From B18-G4 sp032250805 (lineage in GTDB: Bacteria; Bacteroidota; Bacteroidia; Bacteroidales; B18-G4): a DNA stretch of 64,000 nt. The notes under the pieces were generated by a model. The model had not been told where the DNA came from. It searched no databases and saw only the letters and a program-made list of their open reading frames with translations. Below, in pieces: positions 8,971 to 17,685 of this stretch. Position 1 is the first letter of the stretch. Every line of letters begins with the position of its first letter. The stretch spans positions 1 to 64,000 of the forward strand of contig JAVVEM010000014.1 in NCBI GenBank assembly GCA_032250805.1. Reading direction: 5' to 3'. The position numbers were made by a program, and so were the translations under genes.

Positions 8971-9699
8971 TTATGCAGATTTTACAGCACTGGAAATATC
9001 CCTTATCATTCCCATATCCTTTTCTATTGCAGTGCCAACAACGACAATATCTGCGCCCGCCCGGCAGCTTTCGTATGCGATCTCAGCTGAAGTAATACCT
9101 CCGCCAATGATCAGTGGGATGCCCAGACTGGCCTTTACCTTGCGTATCATCGACACAGGAACGGGCATTGCCGCTCCGCTGCCGGCATCCATATAGATCA
9201 ATTTCAGGCCCAGCATTTCTCCGGCCATGGCCGTACATACGGCAATATCAGCCTTCTCGCGCGGAATTGGGCTGGTATTGCTCATATACAAGGCAGTAGT
9301 TGAGTTTCCACTTTCAATCAGCATGTAGCCGGTAGGCAAAATTTCCAGTCCGCTGGTTCTCAGGTATGGGGCGGCAGATACATGCTTTCCAATTAATAAT
9401 TCGGGATTGCGCCCCGAGATGAGCGAAAGAAGTAAAATGGCATCTGCATTGCCATTGATCTGCATTTCACTCCCCGGAAAAATGATCACGGGCATATCTG
9501 TGCCGGATTTGATAAGGCCGATACATTTGTTGAGGTGATCATTCACCAGTAAGCTTCCACCAACCAGAATATAATCTACGGCAGCATCATTGGCAAGCGA
9601 TACAAGCTCCTTTATAAAGCGCTCCTCACATTGCTCAGGATCCACCAAAACGGCAAATTGTTTTTTTGTTTGCTGGTTGATCCGGGCATATAAAGACAT
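8971..9699 (-). CDS. Geranylgeranylglyceryl phosphate synthase family protein (GGGPS/PcrB)
   Basis: 242 aa from the chosen ATG at 9699; the frame continues upstream but the homology and the -7 element at 9723-9730 support this start. A TIM-barrel prenyltransferase that joins a polyprenyl diphosphate to sn-glycerol-1-phosphate. Visible motifs: AVLVDPEQ (Asp20, metal/diphosphate), VGGSL, VIIFPGS, the family hallmark KLIYMDAGSGA, and the phosphate loop LIIGGGI plus VVVGTAIE. The family makes the first ether-lipid bond in archaea; bacterial homologues are known in Bacteroidota (group II GGGPS) and Firmicutes (PcrB). Chain-length preference cannot be read by eye. It stands alone with its own promoter. 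Confidence 0.88.
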   Translation of the reverse strand: MSLYARINQQTKKQFAVLVDPEQCEERFIKELVSLANDAAVDYILVGGSLLVNDHLNKCIGLIKSGTDMPVIIFPGSEMQINGNADAILLLSLISGRNPELLIGKHVSAAPYLRTSGLEILPTGYMLIESGNSTTALYMSNTSPIPREKADIAVCTAMAGEMLGLKLIYMDAGSGAAMPVPVSMIRKVKASLGIPLIIGGGITSAEIAYESCRAGADIVVVGTAIEKDMGMIRDISSAVKSA

Positions 9700-9722
9700 T
9701 GAATGTGTATTTAAGTGAAAAA

Positions 9723-9751
9723 CAAAGATACGAATTCCATTCATTCGCAAA
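9723..9751 (-). promoter_or_regulatory. Promoter for the GGGPS-family gene
   Basis: On the minus strand, TATCTTTG (9723-9730) is an exact -7 element. A TTTG (9748-9751) lies 17 bp upstream as a -33 box. The implied leader to the ATG at 9699 is about 15-20 nt, which supports that start over the longer reading frame. Confidence 0.5.
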
Positions 9752-9776
9752 AGAGAGAGAATTTTCGCTGAAAAGA

Positions 9777-10427
9777 TTATCTATACGTCTTGCCGATAGC
9801 ATACACCAGGCAATAATCGTCGATCTGCCTGGAAAACAAATCATAATAGTAGTCTTCACCACCATTCATGATCAAACCCCGAAAAGAGCCTTCCACTCCG
9901 CGGGGAGGATCAATGATCCTCATATGTTCCCTGAAATCGAGTTGTCGCTTTCCATAAAGTTTGTAGAGGGCTTCCTTCGCGCACCAATGCAGGCATAAGC
10001 CCTCGGCAGGCATGTGCAGGATACTCGTGCCCGTTTCTTCATCACTAAGAAACTTATCAGCGATCCTGTATAAACGCGGACTTACTTTTTCAATATCGAT
10101 GCCCACCGGATACCGCCGGCTGATGATCACTGTTGCATACTCACCCGAATGTGATACCGAGATATGATCATCAGAAAGGTCAATAAACGGTTTATTGTTT
10201 TCATCATACCTCACCCTGATATTGTTCCCTTTGCCCACAACATTCTTCAGGATAAAACGATAAGCCAGCCAGTGTACCCTGCGCTGGTCGGTCCTGAATT
10301 CGATATATTTTTTCTGCTCCTCAGCATCAAGTTCAAGCTGCGATAAAAACCAGTCGACCGGCTCTTCGATCTTCCACACCGCCAGGCTGGCATGCTCATT
10401 TACATGTGTATAGGTATGCAGCGGCAT
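9777..10427 (-). CDS. 4'-phosphopantetheinyl transferase superfamily protein
   Basis: 216 aa from ATG 10427; upstream in-frame codons lie across the -7 element and are unlikely to be translated. Transfers 4'-phosphopantetheine from CoA to a carrier-protein serine. The two Mg-binding signatures are present: VGIDIEKVSP and WCAKEALYKLYGK. SVSHSGEYA is the CoA-binding histidine motif. Sfp/AcpT-like half-domains run about 1-100 and 100-216. No carrier protein or synthase is nearby, so it probably serves fatty-acid ACP or an unlinked system. Confidence 0.88.
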   Translation of the reverse strand: MPLHTYTHVNEHASLAVWKIEEPVDWFLSQLELDAEEQKKYIEFRTDQRRVHWLAYRFILKNVVGKGNNIRVRYDENNKPFIDLSDDHISVSHSGEYATVIISRRYPVGIDIEKVSPRLYRIADKFLSDEETGTSILHMPAEGLCLHWCAKEALYKLYGKRQLDFREHMRIIDPPRGVEGSFRGLIMNGGEDYYYDLFSRQIDDYCLVYAIGKTYR

Positions 10428-10446
10428 ATCATTCTTATTTACGATA

Positions 10447-10454
10447 CAAAGATA
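10447..10454 (-). promoter_or_regulatory. Candidate -7 element for the phosphopantetheinyl transferase gene
   Basis: The minus strand reads TATCTTTG, an exact TAnnTTTG match, 20 bp upstream of ATG 10427. The nearest TTTG (10467-10470) is only 12 bp away, closer than the usual spacing. Confidence 0.4.
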
Positions 10455-10607
10455 ATATAATATGGGCAAAAGGTATGAGGCTTTTGGGTTTGATGTATTT
10501 GCCGAAAACCGGGATCGTTCGACGGTCAAAATTTTTGCACTCCCTTTTTAAAAATCAGGTTTTTGAAATGAACCATCGGTTGTATGTAGAATTGATTTGT
10601 ATCATCC

Positions 10608-10638
10608 TTTGCGGTTTCGCTGAAAATAACTAATTTTG
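10608..10638 (+). promoter_or_regulatory. Promoter for ahcY (TTTG-N19-TAATTTTG)
   Basis: TTTG at 10608-10611, a 19-bp spacer and TAATTTTG at 10631-10638 match the Bacteroidota housekeeping promoter (-33 TTTG, -7 TAnnTTTG). The ahcY ATG is 22 bp downstream, so the leader is short. Confidence 0.65.
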
Positions 10639-10660
10639 CAGACCGAAAAAAAAGTCGCTC

Positions 10661-12085
10661 ATGACACAAGTAAGCACAGAGAAAATGACTGATTATAAAA
10701 TTAAAGATATTCAACTCGCTGATTATGGCCGCAAGGAGATTGAAATAGCAGAAAAGGAAATGCCCGGCCTGATGTCGCTGCGCGAAAAATACCGCGATAG
10801 CAAGCCCCTCAGCGGTGCACGCATCACCGGATCGCTGCACATGACCATACAAACGGCTGTTTTGATCGAAACCCTTAAAGAGCTTGGTGCCGACGTACGT
10901 TGGGCAAGTTGTAATATATTTTCTACCCAGGATCACGCCGCAGCCGCAGTTGTGCGCGATTCGCAGGTCCCTGTCTTCGCATGGAAAGGGGAAACCCTCG
11001 AAGAATACTGGTGGTGTACAGGCCAGGCCCTCGCTTTTCCCGATGGCAAAGGCCCGCACATGATCGTTGATGATGGTGGCGATGCTACCCTGATGGTGCA
11101 TATGGGTTACGAAGCAGAGGAAGATCCTTCAAAGCTTGACAAAACTCCTGGCAACAACGAAGAAAAGGTGATCCTCAATACCCTGAAAGAGATCCTTAAT
11201 AATGACAATAACCGCTGGCACTGCGCCGTGGAAGATTTAAAAGGTGTATCGGAAGAAACAACAACCGGTGTCCACAGGCTGTATCAACGCATGGAAAAAG
11301 GAACCCTGCTGTTTCCGGCCATCAATGTGAACGATTCGGTAACAAAATCGAAGTTCGATAACCTGTATGGCTGTCGCGAATCACTGGCCGACGGCATAAA
11401 ACGAGCTACCGATGTTATGATTGCAGGTAAGGTGGTGGTGGTGCTCGGCTATGGCGATGTTGGCAAGGGAAGTGCCAAATCGATGCGCTCCTACGGCGCA
11501 AGGGTCATCATTACAGAGATCGATCCCATCTGCGCCTTGCAGGCTGCCATGGAAGGATTTGAAGTTACAACCATCGACGAAGCCCTCAAAGAAGGGAATA
11601 TCTTCGTAACAACCACAGGAAATAAGGATGTGATCACACTGGAACATATGTCGAAAATGAAGGCCGAATCAATCGTTTGCAATATCGGCCACTTCGATAA
11701 CGAGATCCAGGTCGATCCACTGAACAATGCCCCGGGGGTTGAACGCATCAACATTAAACCCCAGGTTGATAAATACATCTTCCCCGATGGACACAGCATT
11801 TACCTGCTTGCCGAAGGAAGGCTCGTTAACCTTGGCTGTGCCACCGGACATGCCAGTTTTGTGATGAGCAATTCATTCACAAACCAGACTCTGGCCCAGC
11901 TCGACCTTTGGAAGAACGACTATAAGATTGATGTATACAGGCTTCCAAAATATCTTGATGAAGAAGTAGCCCGCCTGCATCTCGAACATATTGGCGTGAA
12001 ACTTTCAAAGCTTACCGATGAACAGGCCGAATACCTGGGTGTACCCATAATCGGACCATATAAACCCGACCACTACCGCTACTAA
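10661..12085 (+). CDS. ahcY: Adenosylhomocysteinase
   Basis: 474 aa, normal family length. Hydrolyses S-adenosylhomocysteine to adenosine and homocysteine, keeping methylation running. Visible: MTIQTAVLIETL and ASCNIFSTQDHAAAA (substrate domain), VDDGGDATLMVH, the NAD-binding GKVVVVLGYGDVGKGSA near residues 255-272, CNIGHFDNEIQ, and the C-terminal KPDHYRY with the conserved Lys-Tyr pair. Both the first ATG (10661) and an internal ATG at 10685 are possible; the promoter at 10608-10638 allows the first. A 7-bp hairpin overlaps the stop codon (12082-12100). Confidence 0.96.
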   Translation: MTQVSTEKMTDYKIKDIQLADYGRKEIEIAEKEMPGLMSLREKYRDSKPLSGARITGSLHMTIQTAVLIETLKELGADVRWASCNIFSTQDHAAAAVVRDSQVPVFAWKGETLEEYWWCTGQALAFPDGKGPHMIVDDGGDATLMVHMGYEAEEDPSKLDKTPGNNEEKVILNTLKEILNNDNNRWHCAVEDLKGVSEETTTGVHRLYQRMEKGTLLFPAINVNDSVTKSKFDNLYGCRESLADGIKRATDVMIAGKVVVVLGYGDVGKGSAKSMRSYGARVIITEIDPICALQAAMEGFEVTTIDEALKEGNIFVTTTGNKDVITLEHMSKMKAESIVCNIGHFDNEIQVDPLNNAPGVERINIKPQVDKYIFPDGHSIYLLAEGRLVNLGCATGHASFVMSNSFTNQTLAQLDLWKNDYKIDVYRLPKYLDEEVARLHLEHIGVKLSKLTDEQAEYLGVPIIGPYKPDHYRY

Positions 12086-12100
12086 GCCATTCAGGCTTAG
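12082..12100. other. Hairpin at the end of ahcY
   Basis: CTAAGCC (12082-12088) and GGCTTAG (12094-12100) form a 7-bp stem with a 5-nt loop that includes the ahcY stop codon. It sits between convergent genes. There is no U-tract, so it is at best an atypical or bidirectional terminator. Confidence 0.35.
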
Positions 12101-12122
12101 CCGGTGATAGTAAACTTATGCT

Positions 12123-12596
12123 TTAATTCGTAATATACAGGTTCATGCCGTCATAAACAGTACGGTATGCCTTGAGGGAGATGGTTGCCGGGGCAAATGG
12201 CGAGCCGTCGAGGATCTGATACGACAAGTCTGAACAGGTGTCGTAAACAAACGGGAAATGATCGTCAACAATCAGGCGTGTGCATTCACCGCTCTCCGGG
12301 TCACAACATAAATTTGAATTTACAGGAGGTGTGCGCTCATACGCCTTGAACTCGTCCTGCGAAAGCTTGTATATGATCAAACCACGACTGGGTGGATTAA
12401 CATAGTTGTAATACATCCAGCCCCCAACCACATTCAGTTCCTGGTATAAAGTAGAATTGGGGTTGATCACAACATTGATATTAGCGTAAGGAATATCGCT
12501 GTGGGGGTCATCGCCTTTATCGCAGGAGAATTGAAATATCAGGACAATGACCAGGCCAATAATAAAAAATGTGCGGAATGTACTTCTGAAACTCAT
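12123..12596 (-). CDS. Small lipoprotein with a Rieske-like fold lacking iron ligands
   Basis: 157 aa from ATG 12596. That start places the minus-strand -7 element (12629-12636) upstream with a leader of about 25 nt. A lipoprotein signal ends in FQFSC with Cys25. The rest resembles small Bacteroidota Rieske-superfamily lipoproteins: PYANINVVINP, GLIIYKLSQDEFKAYERT, then a Cys-containing region, and LDGSPFAPATISLKAYRTVYDG...LYITN, the typical closing strands. A real Rieske centre needs C-x-H and C-x-x-H; here the cysteines near residue 105 (LCCDPESGEC) and DTCSDLSY have no histidine partners. It is therefore probably a structural, metal-free member. Role unknown. Confidence 0.6.
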   Translation of the reverse strand: MSFRSTFRTFFIIGLVIVLIFQFSCDKGDDPHSDIPYANINVVINPNSTLYQELNVVGGWMYYNYVNPPSRGLIIYKLSQDEFKAYERTPPVNSNLCCDPESGECTRLIVDDHFPFVYDTCSDLSYQILDGSPFAPATISLKAYRTVYDGMNLYITN

Positions 12597-12628
12597 CATC
12601 TGATTGGTATTCCTGAACATAGAAAACG

Positions 12629-12636
12629 CAAAATTA
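12629..12636 (-). promoter_or_regulatory. Candidate -7 element for the Rieske-like lipoprotein
   Basis: The minus strand reads TAATTTTG, an exact TAnnTTTG match, 32 bp upstream of ATG 12596. No -33 TTTG was found. It helps decide between the starts at 12620 and 12596. Confidence 0.4.
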
Positions 12637-12687
12637 ACAATAATATTTCTCTGCTTACGTAAGTTAAGAAAGTGTTCAGCGAAAATA

Positions 12688-12704
12688 TTAACTTAGTGCA
12701 ACAT
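12688..12704 (+). promoter_or_regulatory. TTAACTTAGTGCAACAT motif upstream of the lipoprotein/kinase pair
   Basis: This 17-nt sequence recurs almost unchanged (TTAACTTTACTGCAACAT) at 16238-16255 upstream of the response regulator. A shorter TTAACTTTAC lies upstream of the TonB receptor. TAACTTAG could act as a degenerate -7 element (TAnnTTTG), 25 bp before the ATG at 12721. Confidence 0.35.
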
Positions 12705-12720
12705 TTCAATCAATAATTAT

Positions 12721-13026
12721 ATGAAACGTAAATCCATCTTCATCATCCTCATCCTATGCGGCATGATGCTTATGTTTTCCTGCAGATCGGGGCGGATAAC
12801 AAAGCAACAGCGTTATGCCGAAAAATCACAGGTTGAATTGGAAAAGGAAAATGAAGCCATGGTGGAAGCGTATAAAGAGCATCATTTTGAGATCCAGGCG
12901 GATGAAACCCAAAAAATGATAAAAAAAAGCAAGAAGCGGGCAAAAAAATTGAACCGGAAAAAAGGTGATTCATTCTTTGAACGTATGTTTAAACGCAACA
13001 GATCCAAAGGCTGTGATGGCAACTAA
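12721..13026 (+). CDS. Small highly basic lipoprotein
   Basis: 101 aa. Signal ending in MLMFSC with lipidation Cys21. The mature part is a charged helix (QVELEKENEAMVEAYKEHH) and a Lys/Arg-rich tail (KKSKKRAKKLNRKK, FERMFKRNRSKG). This resembles small Bacteroidota lipoproteins of unknown function found beside envelope genes. Its stop overlaps the start of the sensor kinase by 11 bp, which implies translational coupling. A role in the same pathway, perhaps as an accessory sensor, is only an inference. Confidence 0.6.
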   Translation: MKRKSIFIILILCGMMLMFSCRSGRITKQQRYAEKSQVELEKENEAMVEAYKEHHFEIQADETQKMIKKSKKRAKKLNRKKGDSFFERMFKRNRSKGCDGN

Positions 13027-16000
13027 GTACTCATACCGGATTTTTTTTACCGTACAGCTTGTTCTGTCGCTGTTCCTTCAGGAGTCATATTCACAACATC
13101 TCCGTTCTGTCAGTTTTGAACAGATCAAAACAGAAAACATAAAACGCGTTCAGGGTCTGAGCCAAAACATGGTGAACACCATTATTCAGGATCAAAGGGG
13201 TTTTCTGTGGTTTGGAACCTGGGACGGGCTGAACCGCTACGACGGTTACGATTTCCGGATTTTTAACAAACAGAGCGGGATGAGCAATACTACCATCAAT
13301 ACCCTGCTTGAAGATGACCATGGCTACATCTGGGCCGGCACCCAGGATGGACTGCATCGCCTTGATCCGTCAAACATGTCGGTAAAAGTGATCGAACACG
13401 ACCCCGGAAAGTCAAACAGTTTAAGCAACAATACGATAAACCATATCTGCCAGGATAGAGAAGGCATTTTATGGATCAGCACGGTTCAGGGCCTCAATAA
13501 ATACGATAAAAATAACGATGCGTATACCCGTTATAGTTTTCATTTCAGTAATGCTGACAGTATACGCACCAACTGGATCAATAAGGTGATACAGGATAAG
13601 GAAGGAATTTTTTGGATAGCCTCCCGCTTCGGTTTGTTCAAATTTGATGCAGCCACACAATTGTTTACTCCCTTCTTTTTCGATCACAGGGATAAAAGCA
13701 GTATCAGCAGCAACGACATTAATGAAATATATGAAGACAGCCGTGGCCGGCTCTGGATAGGAACGCAAAATGGTTTAAACCTCTATCTTGATGAATCGCG
13801 CGGATTTAAGCGCTTCATGCACGAAAACGACAATCCCCAAAGCCTGAGCAATAACGAAGTTAACGCTGTGTTTGAAGATAGCAGGGGAAACTTGTGGATC
13901 GGAACAAGAAATAAGCTGAATTTATTCAATAGCGATGCCGGCACCTTTAAGCACTTTGGTAACACTATGAAAAATAACAGTTTAAGCGATAACGATATCA
14001 ACTGTATTTTCGAAGATGATATGGGCTCAATTTGGATCGGCACATATAACGGGGTAAATAAACTCAATACCCGCTTAAGCAAATTCAATTATTACCAGAG
14101 AGAGCCTGAAAATCCAAACGCTTTGAGTAGCAATATTATTTATTCCATTTTTAAGGATGATGAGAACCTTATCTGGCTTGGAACGGGGAAAGGAGTGAAC
14201 ATCTTTAATCGCGAAGAGGGCGAATACCGGCAGTTACACCATATGATCAATCCCTATACCGACCTCGCCGACCTGCGTATCCGATGCCTGCACAACGACA
14301 GCCACGGCCATCTGTGGATCGCCACCGACAGGCATGGTCTCTTTAAATACGAGCCCTCAAATGAAAAATTTATCTGCTATAAACACGAAGAGAATAAACG
14401 CAATACCCTGAGCAGCAACAATACACTCTGGGTAACTGAAGACCACACAGGTTATATCTGGCTGGGTACCGACAGGGGAGTAAACGCATTCCACCCCGAT
14501 AGCAGTCGTATACGTTCTTGGATGCATAATCCCAACGACCCGGGGAGTATTTCCAGTAACCAGATATGGGTGATCTACGAAGACATCGATGATAATCTGT
14601 GGTTTGGAACCGATAACGGATTAAACTGCTATTACCGTGAATCTGACCGCTTCATCTCATATACATATGACGCAGATGATCCCGGGAGCATAAGTGCAAA
14701 TGCCGTATATGGTATTCACGAAGATAGTAAGGGGAATTTATGGGTTGGGACCATGGGCGGAGGATTAAATCTTTTCGATCCGGAAAGTGAAATATTTACA
14801 CACTATGATGAGCAGGACGGACTCCCAAACAATGTTGTATATATCGCCCTTGAAGACAAAAACGGCAAGCTTTGGTTAACCACAAACTGGGGGATGTCGA
14901 AATTTGATCCGGAAACAGGCGAATTCGTAAATTATGGGATCAACGACGGGCTGCAGGGAAACGAATTCAATGGAGGAGCCTGGCACCATGCCCGTGATGG
15001 AGAGATGTTTTTTGGTGGTATGCACGGGTTTAACAGTTTCTACCCTGAACAAATTTCCGAAAACAAGACCCCTCCCCGTATCGTAATTACCGATTTCAGG
15101 AAGTTTAACACTTCTGTAAAAAAAGAATTCAGGGATGGCGATACCATTCGATTAAACTACAACGATAATTTCTTTTCAATCAGCTTTTCAGCCCTTGACT
15201 TTACAAATCCAGGGAAAAACAAATACAGATATATCCTCGAAAATTATGACGGGGAGTGGATTAACAGGGATGCCGACAGGCGTATTGCAGAATATACACG
15301 CGTGGAACCGGGCACATATACTTTCAGGGTGACCGGATCAAACAGCGACGGATACTGGAACACGGAAGGATGCAGCCTGCATATCATTATTCTTCCCCCC
15401 TGGTACGATACACTGGTGTTCAGGATCATTTTCGGAGCACTTATCTTTGCATTGTTATGGGCCTTTGTTTACTGGCGAATACAATCGGTGAAGAAAAAAC
15501 ACGAAGTAGAGAAAAAAATGCTTACCATCGAAAAAGCACTTTTTGAGATACAGCAAAAAGCACTTCAACTGCAAATGAATCCTCACTTCATCTTTAATTC
15601 TCTCAATGCCATTCAGAGTTTTGTGATCTCGAACGATACCGATAAAGCCATTCATTACCTGTCGAAGTTTTCGCAATTAATGCGAATGATACTGGCCAAT
15701 TCCAGAGAAACAAGCATTCCATTAAAAGAAGAACTGAAAGCAGTAAAACATTATATGGATATTGAACGGCTGCGATTCGACAATAATTTCGATTATGAGA
15801 TACGGATCGACCCCACGATCGATCAGGATTTTACAGAAATCCCTCCGATGATCATTCAGCCATTCGTCGAAAATGCGATCCTGCACGGCCTTATCCATAG
15901 CCCGGGGCGGGGAAGGATCACAATTGATATCCGCCAGCAGGGAGATTATCTTTTCTGTGTTATTGAAGACAATGGCATCGGACGCAAAAAAGCGCAGCAG

Positions 16001-16183
16001 ATCAAAGATGCTTCGGGAATAAAAAGAAAATCCAGGGGGGTGATCATCACACGGGAACGGCTTGAGATCCTTAACAAGCAAAGCAGGGATAAGTTTGCAG
16101 TGAATGTGATCGACCTGAAAGATCAGCATGGCCATCCAACAGGAACACGCGTTGAATTAAACATCCTGTATTTCGACGACTAA
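13016..16183 (+). CDS. Two-component sensor histidine kinase with reg_prop propellers (LytS-type kinase)
   Basis: 1055 aa from ATG 13016; the upstream in-frame codons lie inside the preceding gene and lack a signal peptide. Signal peptide to about residue 30 (LFLQESYSQ). Then about fourteen two-component-regulator propeller repeats of the form DxxGxLWxGTxxGLxxYD (about 45-690, two seven-bladed propellers). A Y_Y_Y domain follows (about 715-790, KYRYILENYDGEW), then one TM helix (about 802-822). The cytoplasmic His_kinase domain carries phosphoacceptor His857 in QMNPHFIFNSLN, and the HATPase has PFVENAILHG and EDNGIGRKKA. Unlike hybrid HTCS sensors of polysaccharide loci, it has no receiver or AraC domain; the LytTR regulator downstream is the obvious partner. 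The ligand binds the periplasmic propellers and is unknown. Confidence 0.93.
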   Translation: MATKYSYRIFFTVQLVLSLFLQESYSQHLRSVSFEQIKTENIKRVQGLSQNMVNTIIQDQRGFLWFGTWDGLNRYDGYDFRIFNKQSGMSNTTINTLLEDDHGYIWAGTQDGLHRLDPSNMSVKVIEHDPGKSNSLSNNTINHICQDREGILWISTVQGLNKYDKNNDAYTRYSFHFSNADSIRTNWINKVIQDKEGIFWIASRFGLFKFDAATQLFTPFFFDHRDKSSISSNDINEIYEDSRGRLWIGTQNGLNLYLDESRGFKRFMHENDNPQSLSNNEVNAVFEDSRGNLWIGTRNKLNLFNSDAGTFKHFGNTMKNNSLSDNDINCIFEDDMGSIWIGTYNGVNKLNTRLSKFNYYQREPENPNALSSNIIYSIFKDDENLIWLGTGKGVNIFNREEGEYRQLHHMINPYTDLADLRIRCLHNDSHGHLWIATDRHGLFKYEPSNEKFICYKHEENKRNTLSSNNTLWVTEDHTGYIWLGTDRGVNAFHPDSSRIRSWMHNPNDPGSISSNQIWVIYEDIDDNLWFGTDNGLNCYYRESDRFISYTYDADDPGSISANAVYGIHEDSKGNLWVGTMGGGLNLFDPESEIFTHYDEQDGLPNNVVYIALEDKNGKLWLTTNWGMSKFDPETGEFVNYGINDGLQGNEFNGGAWHHARDGEMFFGGMHGFNSFYPEQISENKTPPRIVITDFRKFNTSVKKEFRDGDTIRLNYNDNFFSISFSALDFTNPGKNKYRYILENYDGEWINRDADRRIAEYTRVEPGTYTFRVTGSNSDGYWNTEGCSLHIIILPPWYDTLVFRIIFGALIFALLWAFVYWRIQSVKKKHEVEKKMLTIEKALFEIQQKALQLQMNPHFIFNSLNAIQSFVISNDTDKAIHYLSKFSQLMRMILANSRETSIPLKEELKAVKHYMDIERLRFDNNFDYEIRIDPTIDQDFTEIPPMIIQPFVENAILHGLIHSPGRGRITIDIRQQGDYLFCVIEDNGIGRKKAQQIKDASGIKRKSRGVIITRERLEILNKQSRDKFAVNVIDLKDQHGHPTGTRVELNILYFDD

Positions 16184-16237
16184 GAACTCCAATAAGACTA
16201 TTTATGACGATTTATTGGGGTGTATAAAAAACAAAGT

Positions 16238-16255
16238 TTAACTTTACTGCAACAT
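16238..16255 (+). promoter_or_regulatory. TTAACTTTACTGCAACAT motif upstream of the response regulator
   Basis: Near-copy of the motif at 12688-12704. TAACTTTA can serve as a degenerate -7 element. An ATTG 21 bp upstream (16214-16217) is one mismatch from the -33 TTTG. The ATG follows at 16283. Confidence 0.35.
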
Positions 16256-16282
16256 AATTACATATTTAACACGCACAAATCC

Positions 16283-17032
16283 ATGATCAGGGGTATTATC
16301 GTTGAAGATGAAAAGCATTCGAGGGAAACCTTAACAGGCATGCTTGAGCGATATTGCAAAAATGTTGAAGTAATTGCCGAAGCAGAAAGCTATCGCAGCG
16401 GTTTGGAGCTGATCAGGAAATATTCACCTGATGTTGTTTTCCTTGATATACAAATGCCTGACGGTAGCGGTTTCAGACTGCTGGAGGAACTGGATACAAT
16501 AAATTTTGCGATCATTTTCACCACTGCCTTTGACCAGTTCGCCATTAAAGCAATCAAATACAGCGCTCTCGATTACCTGCTTAAACCCATCGACGCCGAC
16601 GAATTGGTGAATGCGATCAAAAAAGTAGAACAAAAGCTGAATAAATCTGAAGTGAATGACAATATCAGGGTTCTGCTCGAAAATATCAGGTTAAAAGAAA
16701 ACGATCCGCACAAGATCGTGCTTTCCACCTCCGAAAAGATCCATATCATCGAAACTGACCAGATCCTGCGTTGTGAAAGCGATAATTACTACACCAATTT
16801 TTTTCTCACTGATGGAAAAAATATTCTTATTTCGAAAACGCTGAAGGAAAATGAAGAATTGTTGAGCGATCATAATTTTATCCGCCCCCACAAATCTCAT
16901 CTTGTGAATGTAAAATATATCAAGGGATTTTTAAAAAATGATGGCGGATATATTGAAATGACTGATGGAAGCAGAATTCCTGTCTCCAGAAGAAAACGCG
17001 AAAAAATAATCGAGATCATTACCCATATGTGA
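16283..17032 (+). CDS. LytTR-family response regulator
   Basis: 249 aa from ATG 16283; the open frame begins upstream but the receiver domain starts exactly here (MIRGIIVEDEKHS). Receiver domain 1-120 with acidic pair Glu8-Asp9, phosphoacceptor Asp55 in FLDIQMPDGSG, Thr in IIFTTAFDQ and Lys in YLLKPID. LytTR DNA-binding domain about 145-245 (HKIVLSTSEKIHII, ILRCESDNYYTNF, FIRPHKSHLVN, GSRIPVSRRKREK). This is the standard partner of a LytS-type kinase such as the one ending 100 bp upstream. The target may include the TonB/PorV block that follows, an inference from position and a shared upstream motif. Confidence 0.95.
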   Translation: MIRGIIVEDEKHSRETLTGMLERYCKNVEVIAEAESYRSGLELIRKYSPDVVFLDIQMPDGSGFRLLEELDTINFAIIFTTAFDQFAIKAIKYSALDYLLKPIDADELVNAIKKVEQKLNKSEVNDNIRVLLENIRLKENDPHKIVLSTSEKIHIIETDQILRCESDNYYTNFFLTDGKNILISKTLKENEELLSDHNFIRPHKSHLVNVKYIKGFLKNDGGYIEMTDGSRIPVSRRKREKIIEIITHM

Positions 17033-17176
17033 ATGCAAAAAATCAACATGCTGCTGCAAAATCACCTTTTCACGACAGCCGTTAACTGATTCCATTCAAC
17101 CGAAAACTGATTAAAAATGTTGTTCAGTCAAAAATTTTATATATTTACATAAGTTTAGCCAAAAACCACTCTGCCC

Positions 17177-17635
17177 ATGGAAGACTATATTTACATTCTT
17201 ATTGGTGTAATCTGGCTGGCAGCAACTGTTTACCGTGCTTCGCAAAAAAACAAGAAGCAAGCTGCCTCTCCAAAACCTGATGATCAGCAATCAAGGCCTC
17301 AAAAAGGCATGTCGGAAGCAAAGTCATTGCTCGAGGAATTGCTGGGTGGCCAGGATGTGAGGATCCCCGAACCTGAAGAGCAGGAGATCACCTATTCGGA
17401 ACCTGAACCGGCGCTCACCGAAAAAAAGCAGCCAACCCCTGGTTTCGCGAGTGAATATACGCAACTGGGCGTTAAAGGAATCAAGGCCCTTAAGGAGGAA
17501 GGCATGTTGTCGAAAGACCGGATTTTGTTTACCGACGAAATGAAACTCTATCGCCAAAAAAAAGCCGGTCAGAACAAAATAAACCTCCGAAAAGCCATTA
17601 TTTACTCAACAATTCTCGAAAGCCCTTATACTTAA
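17177..17635 (+). CDS. Single-pass membrane protein of unknown function
   Basis: 152 aa. An N-terminal TM helix (YIYILIGVIWLAATVY, residues 4-19) is followed by a charged, Pro/Glu-rich linker. A conserved-looking C-terminus, NKINLRKAIIYSTILESPYT, resembles the ending seen in other small Bacteroidota proteins of unknown function. There are no catalytic motifs. It lies between the response regulator and the TonB receptor with more than 125 bp on each side, so it is probably a separate transcript. Confidence 0.6.
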   Translation: MEDYIYILIGVIWLAATVYRASQKNKKQAASPKPDDQQSRPQKGMSEAKSLLEELLGGQDVRIPEPEEQEITYSEPEPALTEKKQPTPGFASEYTQLGVKGIKALKEEGMLSKDRILFTDEMKLYRQKKAGQNKINLRKAIIYSTILESPYT

Positions 17636-17685
17636 GAGTTTGTTAAGGAAATGTTAAATTTTTTTTGAACCTACTGTTAATAATA

